6,993 nucleotides of DNA from Bacteroidota bacterium (lineage in GTDB: Bacteria > Bacteroidota > Bacteroidia > Flavobacteriales > Flavobacteriaceae), in the NCBI GenBank assembly GCA_024278565.1, contig JAJRSY010000023.1, positions 1 through 6,993 on the forward strand, given 5' to 3'. A model generated the notes under the pieces. That model was not told the DNA's origin and made no database searches. It was given only the letters and a program-made list of their open reading frames with translations. This document shows positions 1-5,131 of the stretch, one piece after another; the first letter of the stretch is position 1; each line of letters starts with the position of its first letter. Position numbers and translations under genes: made by a program.

Positions 1-1
1 C

Positions 2-595
2 ATTGCCGAATTGGTCGCAATGGAAATCACCGATATTACCTGTATTTCTAACAATGCCGGCGTCGACGATTTTGGTTTGGGCCTGTTGCTACAAAAGCAC
101 CAGATAAAAAAAATGATTTCTTCTTATGTAGGTGAAAACGATGAATTTGAACGTCAAATGTTGAGTGGGGAACTTGAAGTCGAGTTGACACCACAGGGCA
201 CTTTGGCAGAAAAATGTAGGGCGGCCCAAGCGGGTTTCCCCGCATTTTACACTCCTGCGGGTTATGGCACAGAAGTGGCCGAAGGAAAGGAAACCAGGGA
301 ATTCAATGGTAAAATGTATGTTTTGGAACCGGCATATAAGGCAGATTTCGCATTCGTAAAAGCATGGAAAGGTGATGAAGCAGGTAATCTTATATTCAAG
401 GGCACGGCGCGTAATTTCAATCCCTGTATGTGTGGGGCGGCCAAGGTTACGGTCGCAGAGGTAGAGGAACTGGTGCCGGCAGGCGATCTGGACCCCAATG
501 AAATTCATACCCCGGGCATATTCGTACAACGTATTTTTCAGGGCAATGACTATGAGAAGCGTATTGAACAGCGAACGGTTCGGCAGTACAATTAG
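2..595 (+). CDS. scoA: 3-oxoacid CoA-transferase subunit A (5' partial)
   Basis: Alpha subunit of a family I CoA-transferase, which with subunit B moves CoA between succinyl-CoA and acetoacetate or a related 3-oxoacid in the cytoplasm. The frame is open from the first bases of the window, so the true start and about 35-40 N-terminal residues, including the usual glycine-rich start of the fold, lie upstream. Family-typical stretches are visible: ITDITCISNNAG, the LTPQGTLAEK segment, FYTPAGYGTEVAEGKE, a KAWKGDEAGNLIFKGTARNFNP block and the C-terminal HTPGIFVQRIF followed by EKRIEQRTVR. The order matches Bacillus ScoA from memory. The protein ends in a short QYN tail just before the inserted gene at 615. 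Subunit B starts at 1008, so the usual close A-B spacing is broken by about 410 bp. SCOT versus AtoD-type substrate preference cannot be decided from sequence alone. Confidence 0.95.
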   Translation: MAELVAMEITDITCISNNAGVDDFGLGLLLQKHQIKKMISSYVGENDEFERQMLSGELEVELTPQGTLAEKCRAAQAGFPAFYTPAGYGTEVAEGKETREFNGKMYVLEPAYKADFAFVKAWKGDEAGNLIFKGTARNFNPCMCGAAKVTVAEVEELVPAGDLDPNEIHTPGIFVQRIFQGNDYEKRIEQRTVRQYN

Positions 596-604
596 TCAAT
601 TTTA

Positions 605-1003
605 TGATTTGAAAATGAGAAATGACAGAAAAAATATTATTGTTGATTTAACATTCGAATTCTCAATTAAAATTATTGAATTTTCCGAGTCGATAAGAAG
701 CCTTCACAAATATGAGATGGCTTCTCAGATTTTTAGAAGTGGCACTTCAATAGGTGCAAATATAAGAGAGGCACAGAATGCTGAGAGTAAAGCGGATTTC
801 ATTCATAAATTTAAGATATCGGCTAAGGAAGCCGATGAGATTGAATATTGGCTGGAATTATGTGAAAAGTCTATATTTTACCCAAGCCCTGATAAAGAAT
901 TACAAAAGGATCTAAAGTCAATTATATTAATTATATCGAAGATTATTTCATCCAGTAAGAAGAAGTAATTTTCAAATCAGCACATCATCAAATTTTCAAA
1001 TCA
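605..1003. repeat. 12-bp inverted repeats framing the inserted gene, right copy duplicated
   Basis: The left arm TGATTTGAAAAT at 605-616 is the exact reverse complement of ATTTTCAAATCA at 968-979, and the latter recurs exactly at 992-1003. The left arm runs into the ATG (615-617) of the four-helix-bundle gene, and the first right arm begins at the last base of its TAA stop. The two right copies form a 24-bp-period direct repeat that fills the gap before scoB. In RNA the arms could pair and place the whole reading frame in a loop, as described for rRNA intervening sequences. The repeats are seen directly; their role as element ends is inferred. Confidence 0.7.
615..968 (+). CDS. four-helix-bundle protein (23S rRNA intervening-sequence family)
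   Basis: A 117-residue protein resembling the four-helix-bundle family first found inside 23S rRNA intervening sequences and related to the Avd accessory protein of diversity-generating retroelements. Characteristic features are the helical start with FEFSIKIIEF, the central SGTSIGANIREAQNAES segment (about residues 45-60), the FIHKFKISAKEADEIEYWLEL helix and a basic tail SSKKK. The frame is open back to an ATG at 498, but that start would overlap scoA by 98 bp; the ATG at 615 gives the usual family length. There is no clear ribosome binding site. It lies in the same direction between scoA and scoB, which normally adjoin, and is visibly more AT-rich than both, with many ATA, AGA and TTA codons. 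Terminal inverted repeats frame it. The molecular function of the family is unknown; RNA or nucleic-acid binding is only a guess. Confidence 0.9.
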   Translation: MRNDRKNIIVDLTFEFSIKIIEFSESIRSLHKYEMASQIFRSGTSIGANIREAQNAESKADFIHKFKISAKEADEIEYWLELCEKSIFYPSPDKELQKDLKSIILIISKIISSSKKK

Positions 1004-1007
1004 CACC

Positions 1008-1661
1008 ATGTTGGATAAAAACGGAATCGCAAAGCGCATCGCAAAAGAAGTCAAAGATGGCTATTACGTAAACTTGGGCATTGGTATACCAACACTTGTG
1101 GCCAATTTTGTACGTGATGATATCAATGTTGAATTTCAAAGTGAAAATGGGGTTTTGGGCATGGGTCCTTTTCCGTTCGAGGGTGATGAAGATGCCGACA
1201 TTATCAATGCTGGAAAACAAACCATCACCACTTTGCCAGGTGCATCTTTTTTCGATTCGGTCACCAGTTTTGCCATGATTCGTGGGCAACATGTAGATCT
1301 GACCATTCTAGGTGCCATGGAAGTTTCAGAGAATGGTGATATAGCCAATTGGAAAATTCCCGGTAAAATGGTCAAAGGTATGGGCGGGGCGATGGATCTA
1401 GTGGCATCCGCAGAGAATATTATTGTCGCCATGATGCACACCAACCGTGCGGGTGCATCAAAACTTCTAAAAAAATGTTCGTTGCCCTTGACCGGGGTGG
1501 GTTGCGTAAAAAAAATAGTGACCGATCTCGCCGTTTTGAAAGTTACCCCAGAAGGGTTTCAATTAATGGAACGGGCCCCTGGGGTAAGTGTTGATGACAT
1601 CAAAAAAGCAACTGAGGGCACTTTGGTAATTGAAGGTGATATTCCTGAAATGGTTGTTTGA
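1008..1661 (+). CDS. scoB: 3-oxoacid CoA-transferase subunit B
   Basis: Beta subunit (217 residues, normal length) of the family I CoA-transferase whose alpha subunit ends at 595. It carries the catalytic glutamate in the family SENG motif (Glu46 in FQSENGVLGMG), which forms the glutamyl-CoA thioester during transfer. Also visible are the N-terminal YVNLGIGIPTLVANF segment, a NAGKQTIT block, the GAMEVSENGDIANWKIPGK region and the GMGGAMDL loop. The start at 1008 fits the family's usual N-terminus, and no other upstream ATG in this frame gives a better fit. The 39 bp before the start consists mostly of the duplicated ATTTTCAAATCA repeat and contains no purine-rich ribosome binding site. Expression therefore probably depends on read-through from scoA across the inserted gene. 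No intrinsic terminator was recognised directly after the stop. Confidence 0.96.
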   Translation: MLDKNGIAKRIAKEVKDGYYVNLGIGIPTLVANFVRDDINVEFQSENGVLGMGPFPFEGDEDADIINAGKQTITTLPGASFFDSVTSFAMIRGQHVDLTILGAMEVSENGDIANWKIPGKMVKGMGGAMDLVASAENIIVAMMHTNRAGASKLLKKCSLPLTGVGCVKKIVTDLAVLKVTPEGFQLMERAPGVSVDDIKKATEGTLVIEGDIPEMVV

Positions 1662-1718
1662 TTTCATGATAAAGCGGTAGTTCATCGAGTATATTTACTG
1701 TTCGTATCTTTCACATCA

Positions 1719-1748
1719 TTTTTACATTGCTTCACAACAATAGTTTTG
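1719..1748 (+). promoter_or_regulatory. candidate promoter of the small gene at 1833
   Basis: TAGTTTTG at 1741-1748 fits the Bacteroidota -7 element TAnnTTTG exactly. At 18 bp upstream only TTTT (1719-1722) stands where TTTG is expected, so the -33 element is weak. Transcription would start near 1753, giving an 80-nt leader to the ATG at 1833. A perfect 6-bp hairpin, CAATAG (1738-1743) with CTATTG (1751-1756), overlaps the -7 element and start point. Confidence 0.3.
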
Positions 1749-1832
1749 GGCTATTGCCGTTACACACTACATTTACCATGTAATTAACCAAAAAAGCTGA
1801 ACCCCAAGTCTGACTTTTAAAACCTACGAATT

Positions 1833-1940
1833 ATGGAAGCCCAAATGAACTATGCACCTACTAGCGAGGAAATTCAGGTCTACAAAAATGATTTCTTCAG
1901 TGGCATTATATTATTGGCACGAAAACTATTTATGCTATAG
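1833..1940 (+). CDS. candidate small protein, 35 residues
   Basis: A short frame beginning MEAQMNYAPTSEEI and ending in a hydrophobic and basic stretch, FFSGIILLARKLFML, before TAG. I do not recognise a family. The support comes from context: an exact -7-like element about 85 bp upstream, and a clean intrinsic terminator starting 26 bp after the stop, with no other gene for that terminator to serve except distant scoB. The N-terminal half is polar and acidic and the C-terminal half could form a membrane-associated or amphipathic helix. This is compatible with a small membrane peptide, a toxin-like peptide or a leader peptide. The alternative is that the transcript is a non-coding RNA, or simply the tail of the sco transcript. 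Codon choice is not unlike that of the neighbours. Confidence 0.4.
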   Translation: MEAQMNYAPTSEEIQVYKNDFFSGIILLARKLFML

Positions 1941-1965
1941 GTATTTACCAAAGATTTTTTTAAAC

Positions 1966-1999
1966 AGAGCAGTTCCCCCCCCAAAGACTGCTCTTTTTT
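1966..1999 (+). terminator. intrinsic terminator
   Basis: A perfect 8-bp stem, AGAGCAGT (1966-1973) with ACTGCTCT (1987-1994), has a 13-nt loop containing a run of eight C and is followed by an uninterrupted T tract to 1999. On the opposite strand the stem is not followed by a T run, so it acts rightwards. It would end a transcript from the candidate small gene or from the sco operon. Confidence 0.85.
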
Positions 2000-2100
2000 G
2001 TGATGACCTTTTCTATAGAATTCGGGGGGCAAGTTCAGGAAACTATTTGAACAGATTTCACTATCATACCTGTACTGTTTTTTGTTGGATGCGAATTGAA

Positions 2101-2130
2101 TTTGCAATACGTAATAAAAGCATATATTTT
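2101..2130 (+). promoter_or_regulatory. candidate promoter of paiA-like gene
   Basis: TTTG (2101-2104), an 18-bp spacer and TATATTTT (2123-2130) match the Bacteroidota pattern TTTG-N-TAnnTTTG with one mismatch. A start near 2135 gives a leader of about 20 nt to the ATG at 2155. The spacing is the same as for the aminotransferase promoter candidate. Confidence 0.5.
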
Positions 2131-2154
2131 TAACGCATATAGCCGCCAATCGAT

Positions 2155-2679
2155 ATGCAACCACTATTTCAAAAATGCACTCTTTTAAACTTAGATCAAC
2201 TTGTACGGATCTCTAGAAAGACATTTGTAGATGCCTTTGAAAAGGACAATGACCCAAAAGATTTAAGAACATATTGCGATTTTGCTTTTGACAGAAACAA
2301 GCTCTCACAAGAACTAACAAACCCAAACACTACTTTTTATTTTGCTTATATAGACGAACATTTGGCAGGCTATTTCAAACTGAATGAACTTGAGGCCCAG
2401 ACTGACATCAAATCACAAGAATCTATAGAACTGGAACGCATTTATGTACTAGAGGGGTTTCAAGGCCAGAAAATTGGCAAGAAAATGTTAAACGAAGCCA
2501 TGAATCTGGGTTCTAGACGAAATAAGGCGTACATCTGGTTGGGCGTTTGGGAAAAGAACACCGATGCCATTCGGTTTTATCAAAAACATGGTTTTCTAAA
2601 ATTCAACACCTACCCTTTTTATATTGGAGAAGGCAGGCAGACCGATTGGTTGATGCGTTATGATTTAAGTAAAGACTAA
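2155..2679 (+). CDS. paiA: GNAT N-acetyltransferase, PaiA-like
   Basis: A 174-residue single-domain GNAT acetyltransferase that transfers an acetyl group from acetyl-CoA to an amine. Length and sequence order closely recall Bacillus subtilis PaiA, a spermidine/spermine N-acetyltransferase: an N-terminal ISRKTFVDAF helix, FYFAYIDEHLAGYFKLN (motif C/D region), then the acetyl-CoA pyrophosphate loop in LERIYVLEGFQGQKIGKKML (Q-G-Q-K-I-G, about residues 101-107), the IWLGVWEKNTDAIRFYQKHGF motif B region, and a C-terminal YIGEGRQTDWLM segment. Its own candidate promoter lies 25 bp upstream, and an intrinsic terminator separates it from the region further left. The stop codon overlaps that of the convergent response regulator by 4 bp. 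Polyamine substrate is inferred from resemblance to PaiA; no paiB-like gene is next to it. Confidence 0.93.
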   Translation: MQPLFQKCTLLNLDQLVRISRKTFVDAFEKDNDPKDLRTYCDFAFDRNKLSQELTNPNTTFYFAYIDEHLAGYFKLNELEAQTDIKSQESIELERIYVLEGFQGQKIGKKMLNEAMNLGSRRNKAYIWLGVWEKNTDAIRFYQKHGFLKFNTYPFYIGEGRQTDWLMRYDLSKD

Positions 2680-3374
2680 GGCATCAGTTTCTTAAGAAGC
2701 CCCACCTTGTACAGCCGCCCAATAGGAATTTTTTGAGTATTCATGTACAATAGATTTCCTGAAATCCTATCAATTTTTCGGCAATTCACAATATATGATT
2801 TATGTACTTGTATAAACTCGGTCGGGGGCAATTTGAGCATCCAGTTTTTTAATGAATCGAGGTAGCAGAATTTTCCTTCTTCGGAAACCACGGTAACATA
2901 GTTTTTATCTGATTCGATATAAATGATATCGCACATGCTTATTTTGTGCAGGGTCTTGTCAATATTTAAAAAAAGGGTGTCTGAAGGTATTTCTTGTTGC
3001 GTTGCGGTCTTTTTGACTACCCCTAGATTCTTATTTGCCTTATTTATTGCCTTTAGAAAACGCTCAAAAGAAAAGGGTTTGACCAGATAATCGCAAATGG
3101 TGTCAAGTTCAAAGCTCTCTACTGCGTGCTCATGATAGGCCGTGGTTATGATGATACAGGGTGGGTTCAATAGTGTTTTCATGTAGTCTATACCCGATAT
3201 GTCGGGCAGGTTAATATCTAAAAAAACTATATCAATCGGTTGATTCTGCAAAGTGGCATTTGCTTCTAGGGCCGATTGAAAACTGGCCACAAACTCTAGG
3301 TTGGGCAGTTTGGAAATGTAATTTTGCAGAATGCGCTGGGCAGGAATTTCGTCCTCTATTAGTATGCACTTCAT
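2676..3374 (-). CDS. LytTR-family response regulator
   Basis: A 232-residue cytoplasmic response regulator. The receiver domain spans about residues 1-120, with the acidic pair Glu7/Asp8 (IEDE), phospho-acceptor Asp53 in FLDINLPDISG, the threonine pair 77-78 (IITTAY) and Lys99 in LVKPF. The LytTR DNA-binding domain follows from about 135 to 230, with FIQVHKSYIVN and a GRLYK segment typical of the fold. Its ATG overlaps the stop of the upstream sensor kinase gene (ATGA, 3371-3374), so the two are transcribed and probably translated together. Members of this family usually bind paired direct repeats upstream of their targets; I saw no convincing pair here. The 3' end overlaps the convergent acetyltransferase gene by 4 bp. 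The target genes are unknown. Confidence 0.95.
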   Translation of the reverse strand: MKCILIEDEIPAQRILQNYISKLPNLEFVASFQSALEANATLQNQPIDIVFLDINLPDISGIDYMKTLLNPPCIIITTAYHEHAVESFELDTICDYLVKPFSFERFLKAINKANKNLGVVKKTATQQEIPSDTLFLNIDKTLHKISMCDIIYIESDKNYVTVVSEEGKFCYLDSLKNWMLKLPPTEFIQVHKSYIVNCRKIDRISGNLLYMNTQKIPIGRLYKVGLLKKLMP

Positions 3375-4342
3375 GATAGTTCGATCTTTAAATGTACTTT
3401 ATAGGTTTCCGCTTCCAAGATGGTCATTTCATGTTTGTTTTTATACATGAGCGATAGGCGTTTTCTCAGGTTTTGCAACCCGATGTTTTGACCGTTTTCA
3501 TTATTTGCCATGGGGCTTATCTTGTTTTCACAAATACACTCCAATAGCGCATTTTTTTCCTTGATGTGAACCAATACAGTACTGTTCGGGCTACTGTGTT
3601 TAAAGGCATTTTCTATTAGGGTAATCAATAACAAGGGTGCGATTTCGTGGTTGTAATTGGTTATTTGCTTACGGTATTCAATGGTTTTGACGTTCTCTGT
3701 GCGTATTTTTTGAAAAGCGATGTAGTTGTCGATATAATCCAGTTCTTTTTGCAATGAAACCTTCTTGCTTTCACTCTCGTAAAGTACATGTTTTAGATTA
3801 TCGGAAAGCATCAAGATCATTTTGGGTACTTCCTTAGGTTTTTCTAGCGCATATGAATAAATGGTATTCAGGTTATTGAAGAGCACATGCGGATTTATCT
3901 GCGATTTTAATAATTGCAGTTCCATTTCCTTGCTTTTTTGTTGAATCAGCTCGATCTCGTTTTGTTTTTCGAGATAACTGTAGAGCATCCAAAGAAAAGA
4001 GAAAAAAACAATGGGCACTAAGGTTTGCCATAGATAGTCAGAAAGGCATTTCATAATCGAACAACCACATTCCGCAAAAAAATTACAATAAAGCTGGGTG
4101 CCTGAAAATGCAATCAGACCAATGATGAATGCATAAAAAAAGTAAAATTTTCTTCGGATGAAAAAAGGGAGAAGCACACCATTGTTAAAATAAACGATGG
4201 TAATCAGAATAATCAAATACTGTAAAAACGGATTCTCGCTCCAATAGTAATCGGAAAAAACAAAGAGAGACACAAAAATGAACAATGCCCAGAACAAGAG
4301 GTGAATCAGTATTTTCGAAATGTGGCGGCTTAGAAAATTCAT
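3371..4342 (-). CDS. LytS/YehU-type sensor histidine kinase
   Basis: A 323-residue membrane sensor kinase, partner of the LytTR regulator. Four membrane segments are visible at about residues 10-30, 39-61, 66-84 and 104-122, with RRK at 63-65 placing the middle loop inside. Then come a short coiled linker (125-145), the histidine-kinase motif with His152 in QINPHVLFNNLN, the N box LIENAFKHS (Asn245) and the G box NIGLQNLRKRL (about 287-297). The phosphorylation motif differs slightly from the common PHFLFN by a valine. The predicted outside loop 85-103 carries four cysteines (86, 92, 94, 99), a possible metal or redox sensing site. The gene is divergent from a thioredoxin-like lipoprotein gene 216 bp away, and it overlaps the regulator gene by ATGA. 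The signal sensed is not known. Confidence 0.95.
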   Translation of the reverse strand: MNFLSRHISKILIHLLFWALFIFVSLFVFSDYYWSENPFLQYLIILITIVYFNNGVLLPFFIRRKFYFFYAFIIGLIAFSGTQLYCNFFAECGCSIMKCLSDYLWQTLVPIVFFSFLWMLYSYLEKQNEIELIQQKSKEMELQLLKSQINPHVLFNNLNTIYSYALEKPKEVPKMILMLSDNLKHVLYESESKKVSLQKELDYIDNYIAFQKIRTENVKTIEYRKQITNYNHEIAPLLLITLIENAFKHSSPNSTVLVHIKEKNALLECICENKISPMANNENGQNIGLQNLRKRLSLMYKNKHEMTILEAETYKVHLKIELS

Positions 4343-4358
4343 GGAATAATTTATAGAC

Positions 4359-4390
4359 TGAATGTACCAAAAAAGAAATTGCCGTTCAAA
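4359..4390 (-). promoter_or_regulatory. weak candidate promoter of the kinase-regulator operon
   Basis: Read on the minus strand, TTTG (4387-4390) is followed after 20 bp by TACATTCA (4359-4366), six of eight positions matching TAnnTTTG counting the free ones. Transcription would start near 4354, about 12 nt before the ATG. The -7 match is poor, so this rests mainly on position. Confidence 0.25.
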
Positions 4391-4507
4391 ATCGATATAC
4401 GAAATGCACTTTCGGCGATATTAACGACAAAATAATCTTCAAGATGCCTTTGTATTGTCATTTGGGATATACGTATAGGTATTCAAGTCAGTTGCAAAAT
4501 TAATTAG

Positions 4508-4535
4508 TTTGATGAGCACATTGAAAATAGATTTG
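4508..4535 (+). promoter_or_regulatory. candidate promoter of thioredoxin-like lipoprotein gene
   Basis: TTTG (4508-4511), a 16-bp spacer and TAGATTTG (4528-4535, exact TAnnTTTG) lie just upstream of the gene. The spacer is slightly short of the usual 17-23 bp. A start near 4541 would give a leader of about 18 nt, ending in the A-rich TTAAAAAATT before the ATG at 4559. Confidence 0.45.
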
Positions 4536-4558
4536 AGAAATTCTAAACTTAAAAAATT

Positions 4559-5131
4559 ATGACGCCGATAAACCGTGTTAGTGTTTATCTATTGATTTTG
4601 GTCTTGAATACGTATGCCTGTAATTCACAGAAGTTAAATCAAAAGGTAACTGATGCTGAGGGCACAGAAAAACTCTTGGGGCAAGTCAATAAAGATGCCT
4701 TTGCTAAATGGTTCAATTCACAATATGAGGTATACAAAGTTGATGTCGATGCGATTTCGGCTGTTTCAAAAGAGTTGAAAGATTTTGAGATCAAGCTATT
4801 TTTGGGAACCTGGTGCGGGGATAGCAAAAGAGAGGTGCCACGATTTTATAAGATTTTGGAGAAAGCTGATTTTCCAATAGATCAGTTAGTGACCGTCGCC
4901 GTTGACAATGAGAAACCCAATTATAAGAAAAGCCCTGGTGGGGAGGAAAAAGGATTGAACATAATCAAAGTGCCTACGTTTATTTTCTACAAGCAGGGTG
5001 TTGAGGTCAACCGAATAGTGGAATCCCCCATAGAATCTTTAGAAAAAGATATTCGGGCCATTGTTGCCGGGGAGAAATACATACCGAATTATAGTAAAAC
5101 AACCACGGTTCCCCAAATACCCTTAGATTAA
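4559..5131 (+). CDS. thioredoxin-fold lipoprotein with monothiol WCGDS site
   Basis: A 190-residue exported thioredoxin-like protein. The N-terminus has a hydrophobic stretch (residues 9-20) ending in TYAC, a plausible but weak lipobox with Cys21 as the lipidated residue. Residues 45-170 form the thioredoxin domain: the active site GTWCGDSKR (Trp85, Cys86, Ser89), followed by REVPRFYKIL, a strand QLVTVAVDNE, and the cis-proline loop IIKVPTFIFY (Pro139). The second active-site cysteine is replaced by serine, so it cannot work as an ordinary dithiol oxidoreductase; monothiol reduction, mixed-disulfide binding or a peroxidase-linked role is possible. WCGDS forms of this family are familiar in Bacteroidota but poorly studied. 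It is divergent from the cysteine-bearing sensor kinase, and its stop overlaps that of the convergent aminotransferase by 4 bp. Confidence 0.9.
   Translation: MTPINRVSVYLLILVLNTYACNSQKLNQKVTDAEGTEKLLGQVNKDAFAKWFNSQYEVYKVDVDAISAVSKELKDFEIKLFLGTWCGDSKREVPRFYKILEKADFPIDQLVTVAVDNEKPNYKKSPGGEEKGLNIIKVPTFIFYKQGVEVNRIVESPIESLEKDIRAIVAGEKYIPNYSKTTTVPQIPLD

Larger units (their letters stand above)
1662..2154. other. 493-bp gap between scoB and paiA
   Basis: No long gene is supported here. The gap holds a candidate promoter with an overlapping hairpin (1719-1756), a candidate 35-codon gene (1833-1940), an intrinsic terminator (1966-1999) and a candidate promoter for the acetyltransferase (2101-2130). 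The stretch 1662-1718 after scoB and 2000-2100 after the terminator show no recognisable feature. Longer open frames on either strand in 1852-2164 run through the terminator and lack protein-like composition. Confidence 0.6.

Noticed and set aside
89..529. 146-codon frame antisense to scoA
   Set aside because: It is a mirror of a conserved coding frame, with no independent motif or start signal.
498..614. Upstream ATG extending the four-helix-bundle protein by 39 residues
   Set aside because: It would overlap the conserved scoA C-terminus by 98 bp, and the extension is just scoA read in another frame; the ATG at 615 gives the family length.
1662..1720. Terminator directly after scoB
   Set aside because: No stable hairpin followed by a T tract is present; the first convincing terminator is at 1966-1999.
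1852..2133. 93-codon open frame on the plus strand
   Set aside because: It runs through the intrinsic terminator and up to the promoter of the acetyltransferase gene; the composition is not protein-like and no motif is seen.
1880..2164. 94-codon open frame on the minus strand
   Set aside because: It covers the terminator and the start of the acetyltransferase gene, and the translation shows no domain.
4495..4502. TAATTTTG on the minus strand as a promoter of the kinase operon
   Set aside because: The -7 match is exact, but no TTTG lies at the right distance, and the leader would be about 150 nt, unlike the short leaders of the neighbours.
4343..4558. LytTR-type paired direct repeats in the kinase/thioredoxin divergent region
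   Set aside because: Only loose GTT-containing hits were found, with spacing that does not fit a paired site; not strong enough to call.
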